Part shown: piece by piece, positions 43,629-51,510 of the stretch
How the letters are laid out: each line of letters starts with the position of its first letter
Position numbering within the stretch: position 1 is the stretch's first letter
Source of the DNA: Bacteroidales bacterium UBA4814
GTDB taxonomy: Bacteria > Bacteroidota > Bacteroidia > Bacteroidales > UBA7960
DNA length: 64,000 nt
NCBI GenBank assembly: GCA_002402465.1
Contig: DHFW01000052.1
Location: 80,683 to 144,682, forward strand
Direction: 5' to 3'
Notes under the pieces: generated by a model
What the model was told of the DNA's origin: nothing
The model's database searches: none
The model's input: the letters and a program-made list of their open reading frames with translations, nothing else
Made by a program: the position numbers and the translations under genes

Positions 43629-45797
43629 ATGAAGCACACATTTCTATTTCTATTCATTCTACTAAGCGTTTCGGCTGTCGCACAAAACAGCATTTACTTT
43701 CAGGTTAATGATGATGAAGGTGAAAGCCTCATTGGAGCAACTATTGTTATTGAGGGTACGACAAATGGTGGTACAACAGACATAGATGGTAAGTATCATT
43801 TTCAAAATATTCCCAACGGCTCAATCAACTTTGTCATAAGCTATGTAGGGTATGAACCGCAATCCAAAACACTCCTTTTTCCTGAATCAGATGGTAAAAC
43901 GATTGTTATTGTCATGGAATCCGGTGAAGAGCTTGAAGAAGTAATTGTTTCTGCTACACGTTCTTCAAGAACAATAGAGACCATTCCAACACGGATAGAA
44001 GCTGTAACTCTAGAAGAACTTGGAGAGAAAGCCGCAATGAACTCAAGTAACATAAGCATGGTACTTAGAGAGTCTCCAGGTATAATGATGCAACAAACCT
44101 CTTTGAGTTCAGGAAACATGAACATACGTATTCAGGGACTTGACGGTAGATATACCCAAATGCTCCGTGATGGAGCACCGATATATGGCGGCTTTGCAGG
44201 TGGGCTATCAATCTTACAGATCCCGCCACTTGACTTAAAGCAGTTTGAAATCATTAAAGGTGGAAATTCAACACTCTACGGGGGTGGAGCCATTGCAGGT
44301 ATCGTAAACTTGGTTTCCAAAACCCCAGAAGAAGAACCTGAACTTACCATAATGATTGACCAAACAAGCGCATTGGGAACTACAGGAAATATCTTCTATG
44401 CCCAGAAGTATGGAAAGTTGGGACTAACCATGTATGGGTCGGGAAACAATCAAATAGCGTACGATCCAGATGATGATGGTTTCTCGAACATGCCTCAATC
44501 ACAGTCTCTCACTCTAAATCCACGATTATTTTATTATCCCAACAACAACACAGAAGTTTCGCTTGGTGTAGGTGCAACCCTTGATGAAAGAACAGGTGGA
44601 GATATGAAAGTGATTGACGGCAATCCCGAGATAGAAAATGTCTTTACGGAGGTAAATAAATCCGAAAGGTATAATTCTCAATTTCTTTTGAAGAACCGGA
44701 AAGATAACCGTGAGATAATATTAAAAAACAATATTAGCCTGTTCAACCGTGAATTAACTATTCCCGATTATCTATTTGACGGACAGCAGCTATCCAGTTT
44801 TTCAGAAGCATTTCTAAAACTGGACAAATCAGATGAAAATGAATGGCACTTAGGAGTGAATCATTATTACGAATCTTTTACAGACAACAATCCTGATAGC
44901 CTTGGCGCTCAGGATTACACATTCAATACGTTTGGTGCTTTTATTCAGAACACCAGGAACTTAGGTGAAAGGTTTGTTTTTGAAGGTGGTTTGCGTACAG
45001 ATTACAACATTGAGCATGGCCCTTTTGTGCTGCCAAGACTTGCTCTACTTTACAAGCACAGTAATAAGTTTTCTTCAAGGATAAGCGGTGCAATGGGTTA
45101 TAAACTTCCAACGCTATTTACAGAAGATGCGGAGCGTATTTTTTATAGAGATATAGCACCGATTAGCACAAGTTCACTCAATCCCGAAACCTCCATTGGT
45201 GGGAATATTGACTTCAACTATAAAACTATTGTACTAGACAAATTCACTTTTGCCATTAACCAACTCTTCTTTTTCACGCAGCTCAACCAAGCATTAGTCC
45301 TAAGAGAAGATGTACCAAGCAGCACATACTTTTATGAAAATGCCGATGGCCCAATTCAAAGTTCAGGCTTTGAAACTTCGATTAGAACCACATACGAAGA
45401 CTTTAAATTATTTATGTATTACACCTATACCAACACAGAACTGAAATACGACAATATAAATAAGCAGCAGCCCTTAACCCCTGAGAGTATGGCAGGTTTC
45501 ATTCTGATGTATGAATTAGAAGACAATTGGTCAGTTGGCTACGAACTCTACTACACAGGTCGGCAATTTGATAACAGCTTTGATCAAAAATCGGACTATT
45601 GGACAATGGGTTTTATGGTGATGAAACACTTTGAACACATTACCTTATTTGCCAACTTCGAGAATTTCACCAATACAATGCAAACCAATTTTGAGCCACT
45701 TGTAAATGCTCCAATTTCGAATCCAACCTTTAATGATATATGGGCACCCACTCCAGGCTTTGTATTTAATGGTGGTGTGAAGATTAACATTTTCTAA
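43629..45797 (+). CDS. TonB-dependent outer membrane receptor
   Basis: This is a 722-residue receptor with a signal peptide (MKHTFLFLFILLSVSAVAQ), a carboxypeptidase-regulatory-like domain typical of Bacteroidota (GATIVIEGTTNGGTTDIDGKYHF), a plug (RIEAVTLEELGE...VNLVSKTPEE) and a beta barrel ending in Phe (GGVKINIF). It would take up a siderophore, a metal complex or another ligand across the outer membrane using TonB energy. The ATG at 43629 begins the signal peptide. It is 61 bp after the Fur regulator and followed at 3 bp by a methyltransferase-like membrane gene, suggesting a metal-responsive operon. The ligand is unknown. Confidence 0.92.
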   Translation: MKHTFLFLFILLSVSAVAQNSIYFQVNDDEGESLIGATIVIEGTTNGGTTDIDGKYHFQNIPNGSINFVISYVGYEPQSKTLLFPESDGKTIVIVMESGEELEEVIVSATRSSRTIETIPTRIEAVTLEELGEKAAMNSSNISMVLRESPGIMMQQTSLSSGNMNIRIQGLDGRYTQMLRDGAPIYGGFAGGLSILQIPPLDLKQFEIIKGGNSTLYGGGAIAGIVNLVSKTPEEEPELTIMIDQTSALGTTGNIFYAQKYGKLGLTMYGSGNNQIAYDPDDDGFSNMPQSQSLTLNPRLFYYPNNNTEVSLGVGATLDERTGGDMKVIDGNPEIENVFTEVNKSERYNSQFLLKNRKDNREIILKNNISLFNRELTIPDYLFDGQQLSSFSEAFLKLDKSDENEWHLGVNHYYESFTDNNPDSLGAQDYTFNTFGAFIQNTRNLGERFVFEGGLRTDYNIEHGPFVLPRLALLYKHSNKFSSRISGAMGYKLPTLFTEDAERIFYRDIAPISTSSLNPETSIGGNIDFNYKTIVLDKFTFAINQLFFFTQLNQALVLREDVPSSTYFYENADGPIQSSGFETSIRTTYEDFKLFMYYTYTNTELKYDNINKQQPLTPESMAGFILMYELEDNWSVGYELYYTGRQFDNSFDQKSDYWTMGFMVMKHFEHITLFANFENFTNTMQTNFEPLVNAPISNPTFNDIWAPTPGFVFNGGVKINIF

Positions 45798-45800
45798 ACC

Positions 45801-46400
45801 ATGGACTTTTACCAAATCATAACTCCAATTATCACCGTTGCGTATTTGCTCATAGTCTTTGTGTTTCGATCCATCATAGTGTGGCGGCAATCGGGTGTTA
45901 ATCCTTTTGTTTTCAGTTCAACCGAGAATGCACATGACTACCTCGGTTTCATTTACAAAATGGCTGTTCTTTTTATGGCTATAACTATTGTCTGCTACTC
46001 CTACCTACCAGCTGTTTATCAGTTTTTGAATCCTATTCCTTTTTTATTGCGGGACTCAATACAAATGGTCGGTGTAGCCCTATTGCTAATCTCATTTCTT
46101 TGGACATTAATCGCTCAAGTTCAAATGTCAGATTCTTGGCGTATTGGAATAGACTATGACGAAAAGACTGAATTAGTAGTTAAAGGGATATTTGCTATCT
46201 CAAGAAATCCAGTATTCCTAGGCGTAGTGGTATTTTACATTGGCATTTTCCTCATTCTTCCAAACACCCTGAGCTTTACATTGGTACTAGTGATGTTCAT
46301 AACCGTACAAGTCCAAGTAAGATTAGAAGAAGTGTACCTACTTGAAACACATGGTGAAGCATATCAAGCATATAAAAACAGTGTGAGACGATGGATTTGA
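45801..46400 (+). CDS. Isoprenylcysteine carboxyl methyltransferase-like membrane protein
   Basis: This 199-residue protein has five or six hydrophobic helices and the ICMT/PEMT family C-terminal signature: ISRNPVFLGVVVFYIGIFLIL...VQVRLEEVYLLETHGEAYQAYKNSVRRWI (the SAM-binding RNPxYLG-like and E-E segments). Members in bacteria are of uncertain substrate and often sit beside metal-transport genes. The next gene starts within or at its stop codon, so the two are coupled. A role in lipid or small-molecule methylation is inference. Confidence 0.83.
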   Translation: MDFYQIITPIITVAYLLIVFVFRSIIVWRQSGVNPFVFSSTENAHDYLGFIYKMAVLFMAITIVCYSYLPAVYQFLNPIPFLLRDSIQMVGVALLLISFLWTLIAQVQMSDSWRIGIDYDEKTELVVKGIFAISRNPVFLGVVVFYIGIFLILPNTLSFTLVLVMFITVQVQVRLEEVYLLETHGEAYQAYKNSVRRWI

Positions 46401-47197
46401 TGCAAAAAGCAATATTTCATATTTCAAAAATGGACTGCCCTTCGGAAGAGCAAATGATTCGTATGAAGCTAGCCGACTATGATTCCATACAGCAACTTGA
46501 TTTTGACATTCAAGACAGAAAACTAACTGTAATGCACCTTGGCAATTCATCTGAAATATTGAATCTACTAGAAGAGCTGAAATTGGATACAAAGTTGGTT
46601 TCCGAATCAAAAACGACAGAGTCAATAAACTACTCTACAGACTCCAAAAAAGAGCGAAAACTACTATGGGCAGTACTACTGATTAATTTCTCATTTTTTG
46701 TAATTGAGATACTCTTTGGTTGGATTTCAAAGTCAATGGGGTTAGTGGCTGATTCATTAGATATGTTGGCTGATTCTATTGTGTACGCACTCAGTTTAAT
46801 GGCAGTGGGGCAATCTGCTATCCGCAAAAAGAACGTTGCGAAATGGAGTGGATATTTTCAATTACTCCTAGCCCTAATAGGATTAGTTGAAGTGATAAGA
46901 CGTTTTATAGGTTCAGAAGAAATGCCTGTATTTCAAACCATGATTGTAATCTCTATTCTTGCCTTAATAGCCAATGGTCTATCGCTATACCTTATTCAAA
47001 AATCCAAAAGCAAAGAAGCCCACATGCAGGCTTCAGCGATTTTTACTTCCAATGATATTATCATAAATATTGGAGTAATTATAGCAGGCACACTTGTCTA
47101 TTTTACCAGCAGTCAGATTCCTGACCTTGCAATTGGTTCAATAGTTTTTTTGATAGTCATTCGGGGTGCTTTCCGAATACTTAAATTAGCAAAGTAA
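46391..47197 (+). CDS. CDF-family cation transporter with N-terminal HMA-like domain
   Basis: This 268-residue protein has an N-terminal ferredoxin-like metal-binding domain (FHISKMDCPSEEQMIRMKL, one Cys only) and a six-helix cation diffusion facilitator domain. Metal-site residues appear in VADSLDMLADSIV and later in FTSNDIIINIG. It would move a divalent metal such as zinc or cadmium out of the cytoplasm. An ATG at 46400, overlapping the upstream stop as TGATG, is an alternative start that removes three residues. It is the last gene of the Fur-TonB module. A gene-free 0.9 kb follows. Confidence 0.85.
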   Translation: MDLMQKAIFHISKMDCPSEEQMIRMKLADYDSIQQLDFDIQDRKLTVMHLGNSSEILNLLEELKLDTKLVSESKTTESINYSTDSKKERKLLWAVLLINFSFFVIEILFGWISKSMGLVADSLDMLADSIVYALSLMAVGQSAIRKKNVAKWSGYFQLLLALIGLVEVIRRFIGSEEMPVFQTMIVISILALIANGLSLYLIQKSKSKEAHMQASAIFTSNDIIINIGVIIAGTLVYFTSSQIPDLAIGSIVFLIVIRGAFRILKLAK

Positions 47198-48130
47198 TCC
47201 CTCCCACGGCCATGTGCCTGCGGTAGGTGCATTTCATTCGTTCCTCATTCCATTTACCAACCTTCAGCACCGCACAGCAAGAGTAGCCCGTTATTCCATT
47301 CCGCTGCGCTACATTCCATACCGTGCCACACTTGCTTTCCCCAACGCACCCCCCAACGCAGGTAAAGCGGTGTTCGTCAGTCGTTCCGTTTTGTTCCGCA
47401 AAAACATATCTGCAAGGGTAAAATGCACTCCCTTCGGTCGCCCTTGCATATACCGTTCACTTACCAGTTCGTTTGCGCTCCAGTGGGTGCTCACTCACTG
47501 CCGTTCACTTGTTTTGCTTCACACACTCTCTCCCTCCTCACTCGCAGCTATTTCATCCCCCCAAACCCCTTCTAAGGTGTTCGCTACACTCACAATATTT
47601 TTTATTGGGGGTCTGCCGCTGCTTATTGTTTTTGCTCGCCTGCGGGTCGCTGCGGGCTGATCGGGCTGTCATGTTTTTTGCTTTCCCCAATGTGCTTTCA
47701 GTCGCTTCGTTTCAGTCAATCGTTCCTCATTCCTTCAACTCAGCCCCTTTCAGCACCGCTCACAAGAGTAGCTCTTTCACTTCACTACACGAGCCAACGC
47801 ACCGTCATTCCGCAATCTGCCTGCAATCCTCCTCCAAAGGGTTTGTACTCCAATCAAAAAATACAAACCCTACCAAAGCTATTGCAGGCAGTTATTGCTC
47901 CATTCCTTTCCAACAATCGTTTCGTTCCGTTCAGTCGCTACCCTTGCCTTTGCCGACCCTGATGCAAAAAAACACGCCAGCCCTGCCGTAAACGGTAGGC
48001 GTCTGCCGCTCTCATTCTTCGGGCTTTTGCAGCCACCACCCTTGCTCCGCTCGCAGGCGGCTCGCAGAAATGGCTTCGCCTTGGTTTACCTGCGTTCACT
48101 CAGCTTTCGCAATCAAGCTTATCTCCGATT
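47198..48130. other. Gene-free, pyrimidine-rich region with diverged internal repeats
   Basis: About 0.9 kb with no convincing gene in any frame. The plus strand is rich in C and T with recurring CGTTCC and CGCT(A)C motifs. CGTTCCTCATTCC occurs at 47239-47251 and again at 47721-47733, each followed about 30 bases later by CAGCACCGC...CAAGAGTAGC, so two diverged copies of about 85 bp lie nearly 0.5 kb apart. Frames opening here give Ser/Pro/Cys-rich, low-complexity products unlike any family. It may be a remnant, a structured RNA or a sequence used in transfer; I see nothing decisive. Confidence 0.5.
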
Positions 48131-48135
48131 GATAT

Positions 48136-48204
48136 ATTTAAGTATTTGCTTAAATATTAAACTCTTTTTCCTTTCTTTGTATTTATTTAAGTAATCTCTT
48201 AAAT
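48136..48204. promoter_or_regulatory. Twin inverted-repeat operators of arsR
   Basis: Two 20-bp sites of the form ATTTAAG-N6-CTTAAAT lie at 48136-48155 and 48185-48204, with both half-sites perfect in each copy. They flank the probable promoter, and the second ends 10 bases before the arsR ATG. This is a typical size and form for ArsR/SmtB-family operators, so metal-relieved self-repression of arsR-merTP is expected. Confidence 0.8.
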
Positions 48205-48214
48205 ACGATTCTAT

Positions 48215-48583
48215 ATGACGGAAACTTGTATTAGGGTTTATGCTGATGAACAACAGATCAAACAGTGTAAGACAGCCATTGAAACAGTAGAGAATACAAT
48301 AAACCAAATAGCAAGAACACTTAATCTTGCTGGTAATGAAGTACGCCTAAAGATTCTGTTTCTATTGGAAAAGGAATCCAAAATGTGTCCATGTGATCTT
48401 AGCGATATTCTGGGCATGACAGTTCCTGCTATTTCTCAGCATTTGAGGAAGCTAAAAGATGCAGGTCTGGTTGAAACAAACAAAGTAGGTCAAACAATAT
48501 TCTACTCTATTTCCGAATCCAACAACCTCATTCTGAATCCAATATTTGGGCTATTAACACCAGAAAAAGAATCAGCATTATGA
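48215..48583 (+). CDS. arsR: ArsR/SmtB-family metalloregulator
   Basis: This 122-residue repressor has the ArsR winged helix (LNLAGNEVRLKILFLLEKE...CDLSDILGMTVPAISQHLRKLKDAGLVETNKVGQTIFYSI). Candidate metal thiols are in MCPCDL at the start of the recognition helix region and in ETC near the N-terminus, the arrangement of As/Hg/Cd-type sensors. It is preceded by twin operators and overlaps merTP by 4 bp (ATGA). Because the downstream genes are mercury-type, mercury or a related soft metal is the probable inducer. Confidence 0.9.
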   Translation: MTETCIRVYADEQQIKQCKTAIETVENTINQIARTLNLAGNEVRLKILFLLEKESKMCPCDLSDILGMTVPAISQHLRKLKDAGLVETNKVGQTIFYSISESNNLILNPIFGLLTPEKESAL

Positions 48584-49188
48584 AAAACAAGAAATCAAGC
48601 TCATTAGTAATTACAAGCGTATTGACGGCTATTAGTGCATCGCTTTGTTGCATTACACCAGTGTTGGCACTACTTGCAGGTTCAAGTGGAGTAGCTGCAA
48701 CATTTTCTTGGTTAGAACCTTTTCGCCCTTGGTTGATTGGAATAACTGTAGTCGTTTTATCATTTGCATGGTATCAGAAATTGAGGCCAAGAACGGAGGA
48801 AGAAATTGCCTGCGTTTGTGATGAAGAAAAGCCCTCTTTTTGGCAGTCAAAGAAATTCCTTGGTATAGTGACGGTATTTGCAGTGATCATGCTTGCATTC
48901 CCTTTTTACTCAGATACTTTTTATCCCGAAACCAAACTATCAGAATCAGAAAATGTCAATCTCGAATCAACATACGAAATCAATATTACTGGAATGACTT
49001 GTACCGGATGCGAAGAACATGTTAAACTTGAAATTGGTAAACTTCCAGGTATTTCAGGTTTAGAGGTTTCTTATGAAAACGCTAATGCAGTGGTAACGTT
49101 TGATGAATCTAAAACAGACATTGAGCAAGTAAAATCAGCAGTTAACAAAACAGGTTACAAAGTAGAATCGGTAAACAAATCAAAATGA
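48580..49188 (+). CDS. merTP: Mercuric transport fusion protein MerTP
   Basis: This 202-residue membrane protein joins MerT-like and MerP-like parts. Three hydrophobic helices carry a vicinal Cys pair in the first (ISASLCCITPVLAL) and a second pair in a loop (ACVCDEEK). The C-terminal part is an HMA domain with GMTCTGCEEHV. It would pass Hg(II) from the cell exterior into the cytoplasm. No mercuric reductase (merA) gene is seen nearby, which makes pure mercury resistance puzzling, so the substrate may be another soft metal. It overlaps both neighbours by 4 bp. Confidence 0.88.
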   Translation: MKNKKSSSLVITSVLTAISASLCCITPVLALLAGSSGVAATFSWLEPFRPWLIGITVVVLSFAWYQKLRPRTEEEIACVCDEEKPSFWQSKKFLGIVTVFAVIMLAFPFYSDTFYPETKLSESENVNLESTYEINITGMTCTGCEEHVKLEIGKLPGISGLEVSYENANAVVTFDESKTDIEQVKSAVNKTGYKVESVNKSK

Positions 49189-49403
49189 GTGAAGTAGTCC
49201 TTAAATCAACAATTACTTGTCCTAAATGTGGACATGAGAAAGAAGAAACCATGCCTACAGATGCGTGTCAGTATTTCTATGAGTGCGAAAATTGTAAGGA
49301 GATACTTAAACCGTTACAAGGTGATTGTTGCGTTTACTGCTCTTATGGTACAGTGGCTTGCCCACCAATCCAAGAAGGTGGTAACAGTTCATGCTGTAGG
49401 TAA
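49185..49403 (+). CDS. GDCCVxC-domain small protein
   Basis: This 72-residue Cys-rich protein has CPKCGHEKEETMPTDACQYFYEC (zinc-ribbon-like) and the diagnostic GDCCVYCSYG, followed by CPP and a terminal SSCCR. This family, which sometimes contains selenocysteine, is regularly encoded with MerT/MerP-like transporters. It starts by overlapping merTP at ATGA and closes the arsR-merTP operon. A role in metal handling or delivery is inferred from the neighbourhood. Confidence 0.88.
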   Translation: MSEVVLKSTITCPKCGHEKEETMPTDACQYFYECENCKEILKPLQGDCCVYCSYGTVACPPIQEGGNSSCCR

Positions 49404-49439
49404 ATCAGATAATAAATAACTCAAACATAAAGCAAAGTT

Positions 49440-49555
49440 ACAGGCGTGCGGATGCGAGAGCTGCAAGGGTTCGCTTCGCCTGTTTGGTAAAAAAATCTCC
49501 ACCCTACGGGTAGTATTTTTTTCCCACAGCCCTTGCTGCAATCGCTCCGTCCTGT
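49440..49555. repeat. Large nested imperfect palindrome, copy 1
   Basis: ACAGG...CGGA.GCGA...GCAAGGG on the left pairs in order with CCCTTGC...TCGC.TCCG.CCTGT on the right. An apical hairpin at 49489-49522 has AAAAAAAT and ACCC paired with GGGT and ATTTTTTT. The apical hairpin is almost identical to the one in copy 2 (49852-49884), although the outer arms differ. No gene lies here. It may encode a structured RNA or be a palindromic mobile repeat. Confidence 0.65.
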
Positions 49556-49718
49556 ATTGACAGGGCATTATGTTTAAGTTATTATTCAGAGTCCGTTTCG
49601 GCAGCCGGTGGTTGTTGGCGGGCGTTCGCACCTCAGGTCGTCCGTTCCATGCAGGCGTCCAGCGTTTCGGTATCACTGATTATACGCTGCGTGTCTTTTG
49701 GTTCGAGTTGTGCCTTTC

Positions 49719-49749
49719 AGAGCTTCCTTTTTAGGGGGCTCTTTTTTTT
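49719..49749 (+). terminator. Rho-independent terminator in gene-free region
   Basis: AGAGCTTCC pairs with GGGGCTCT (two G-U pairs) around a T-rich loop and is followed by a long T run. No coding gene ends just upstream, so it may close a non-coding transcript starting after the metal operon (about 49404 onward). Confidence 0.65.
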
Positions 49750-49770
49750 ACTCGTTAAGGGAAAATTTTA

Positions 49771-49937
49771 AAAAGAGAAAAGCAAAGATAGGCGGGCTCG
49801 CACATGCCCACCGCACTTTCGGACAGTCAAGGTCAAGCCCTACGGGTTTTGAAAAAAATCTCCACCCTTCGGGTAGTATTTTTTCCAAAAACCTTGACAG
49901 CCGAGCCTCACCCGCCTGAAAGACAGCTTTCTCTTTT
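49771..49937. repeat. Large nested imperfect palindrome, copy 2
   Basis: Outer arms AAAAGAGAAAAGC and GCTTTCTCTTTT enclose AGGCGGG...CTCG paired with CGAG...CCCGCCT, then GTCAAGGT paired with ACCTTGAC, and finally the apical hairpin at 49852-49884 shared with copy 1 (AAAAAAATCTCCACCC, TTC, GGGTAGTATTTTTT). Four nested stems over about 170 bp is well beyond chance. It lies directly before the DUF6943 gene. Confidence 0.68.
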
Positions 49938-50015
49938 CTTTTTTTCCCTTTTTTCTTTTCTCTTTTGAAAAAATATATGCGAAGCGCAGCGAGCAAAACT
50001 TTAATGGCTCACTGT

Positions 50016-50450
50016 ATGAAATCGTTTCGTATCAAAACACACCGACTGGAAACCAGCTACCAACAACCGCACTTCTTTATTCTCAACAAGGGATTGAACA
50101 GCGGAAAACCGCTCAACCGAGCTTGCCCGAATTGCTTTGTTTGCCTCACCGACAACCAAGAGGACAGGGAATTTCTCTTTTGGCTTTGCTTTGGATTGTG
50201 GAGGTCAAAATCCTTTCACTATCTCCTGAAAGGCTCCGTGATTCCATTTGTGACTATTGATGAAATCCGAAAGATGATCCGGGAAAGCTCTACCAAAGCA
50301 AGCTGCAAAGCTCAGGCATTCCAAAAGGCAATTCAAGCTCTTCAACTTCTCGATACCAACGAGCAAAAAATCAGGGTCACACTAAAGATGATTGATACTG
50401 CCAGACAAGCCATATTTTATGATTTGTTGAAAGGAACAGGTGCAGGATAG
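50016..50450 (+). CDS. DUF6943-family mobile-element protein
   Basis: This protein of about 144 residues starts at MKSFRIKTHRLETSYQQPHF. The segment HFFILNKGLNSGKPLNRACPNCFVCL with its Cys motif, then FLFWLCFGLW and SVIPFVTIDEIRKMI, matches a small family common on Bacteroidota mobile elements, to my recollection DUF6943. An in-frame ATG at 49965 would add 17 residues but lies in the tail of the palindromic repeat. The function is unknown. Confidence 0.75.
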   Translation: MKSFRIKTHRLETSYQQPHFFILNKGLNSGKPLNRACPNCFVCLTDNQEDREFLFWLCFGLWRSKSFHYLLKGSVIPFVTIDEIRKMIRESSTKASCKAQAFQKAIQALQLLDTNEQKIRVTLKMIDTARQAIFYDLLKGTGAG

Positions 50451-50628
50451 ATTCCTGACCTGCCAAAAAAACAGGGCAACAAAAGCAAAATAAAGCACAC
50501 TACCGCAACAGCACCCAAGAGAGAACTACCGCCTAATTCTTGAAGTAAATTAGTTGGCGAAGGGCAAATCCATGGTAAGTCCGTGTCAAGTCCAAGCAAA
50601 TGTTTAACCCCTAAAAAATCGTAAAGAG

Positions 50629-51270
50629 ATGGGAAAAATTAATCAAGGTATTCTCGGTGGCGTATCAGGCCAGGTTGGGAATGTAATCGGTGGAACTTGG
50701 AAGGGCATCGATTACCTGCGCATCAAACCTTCCAGTGTAGCGAACCCAAGAACTGAAGGTCAGGTTGACCAACGTTCGAAGTTCTCAACTGTCTTGCGGT
50801 TCTTGCAGCCCATGACAGACTTCCTGAGAGTCGGTTTCTAGTTGTATGCAAACAAAATGACCCAATTCAATGCGGCCATGTCATACAACCTGAACAATGC
50901 GATTACCGGAGCATATCCAAACTTCATGATTGACTATGCAAGTGCATTGGTTACTCGTGGTAATCTCACAGGATCTGCCAACGGTGCGGCCACTTCTCCA
51001 AGTGCTGGATCAGTGGAAGTGACCTGGACAGATAACTCAGGCAGTGGTAGTGCTCAGGCAACAGACAAGGCGCTGATTGCTCTTTTGAACACTACCCGTG
51101 GAGAAGCAGTTTTTACAACTGCTGGACCTGCAAGGAGTGCCGCAGCTGCAGCCATTCCAGTACCTTCTGAGTACTCAGGAGAAGATGTAGAAGTCTTCTT
51201 AGGGTTTGTATCAGAAGACGGAACTAAAGTCGCTAGCAGCGTTTATTTAGGCTCTGTAACAGTTGCTTAA
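50629..51270 (+). pseudogene. DUF6266 family protein gene interrupted by an in-frame TAG
   Basis: The frame starts MGKINQGILGGVSGQVGNVIGG, the typical DUF6266 N-terminus, and continues through a TAG at 50839-50841 into YANKMTQFNAAMSYNLNNAITG...VFLGFVSEDGTKVASSVYLGS, the rest of the family domain in the same frame. A single base change (for example AAG to TAG) explains it. TAG is used as a normal stop by several intact genes here, so recoding is unlikely. DUF6266 proteins are common on Bacteroidota elements and their role is unknown. A terminator follows. Confidence 0.85.
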
Positions 51271-51290
51271 AGCAATTGGTGTTTTCCTTA

Positions 51291-51322
51291 AAAACCGCTT
51301 CCTTTGTGGAGCGGTTTTTTTA
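51291..51322 (+). terminator. Rho-independent terminator after the DUF6266 gene
   Basis: AAACCGCT pairs perfectly with AGCGGTTT around a TCCTTTGTGG loop, followed by a T run. It starts 21 bases after the stop. Confidence 0.85.
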
Positions 51323-51383
51323 TGCCCGCACACTTCGTTTTTCCTTTCTTTAGCCCTTAATTAGTTTAATATCAACACTTCTT

Positions 51384-51405
51384 GTTGCTAATCTGTTGCT
51401 AATAC
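51384..51405. repeat. TGTTGCTAAT direct repeats (right-end arm sites)
   Basis: TGTTGCTAAT occurs twice (51384-51393, 51396-51405), and the linking CTAATCTGTTG also occurs at the left end (25450-25460). They match, in orientation or complement, the repeats at 25411-25505, as expected for recombinase arm sites at both ends of an element. Confidence 0.6.
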
Positions 51406-51439
51406 GATATAACTACCTGATATACAGGTATTGAAAAGA

Positions 51440-51471
51440 TATTGTATAGGAAAGTAAATACCCTTCCTTTA
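51440..51471 (+). other. Right attachment site (attR-like), second MnmE tail
   Basis: TATTGTATAGGAAAGTAA at 51440-51457 aligns with the left site and with SGI1-type attB, and the similarity continues into TTCCTTTA. Read in the mnmE frame it encodes VLKRYCIGK and a stop, a recognisable second copy of the MnmE C-terminus (EKFCIGK). The divergence from the left copy suggests an old insertion or a replaced tail. Confidence 0.68.
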
Positions 51472-51510
51472 TTTAGTTAGAGCATTCATTATCCAGCGAC
51501 ATTGTGGCTT

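Larger units (their letters stand above)
25328..51471. mobile_element. Integrated genomic element in the 3' end of mnmE
   Basis: About 26 kb bounded by similar att-like sequences (25328-25359 and 51440-51471) and carrying a tyrosine integrase next to the left end. TGTTGCTA-type repeats occur inside both ends. The cargo is a primase/helicase-like pair, a type I restriction operon with extra ATPase, TOPRIM-like and Argonaute genes, and two metal-handling modules. I see no relaxase, type IV secretion or plasmid-transfer genes, so it is not a self-transmissible element as it stands. The right boundary is inferred from the repeat and is less certain than the left. Confidence 0.75.

Noticed and set aside
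47214..48194. Overlapping reading frames of 90-170 codons in the C/T-rich region
   Set aside because: Products are low-complexity and Ser/Pro/Cys-rich, overlap each other in different frames and show no domain; they reflect base composition.
49698..49996. Small frames on both strands across the second large palindrome
   Set aside because: They read through the palindrome arms and mirror each other; no start context or family similarity.
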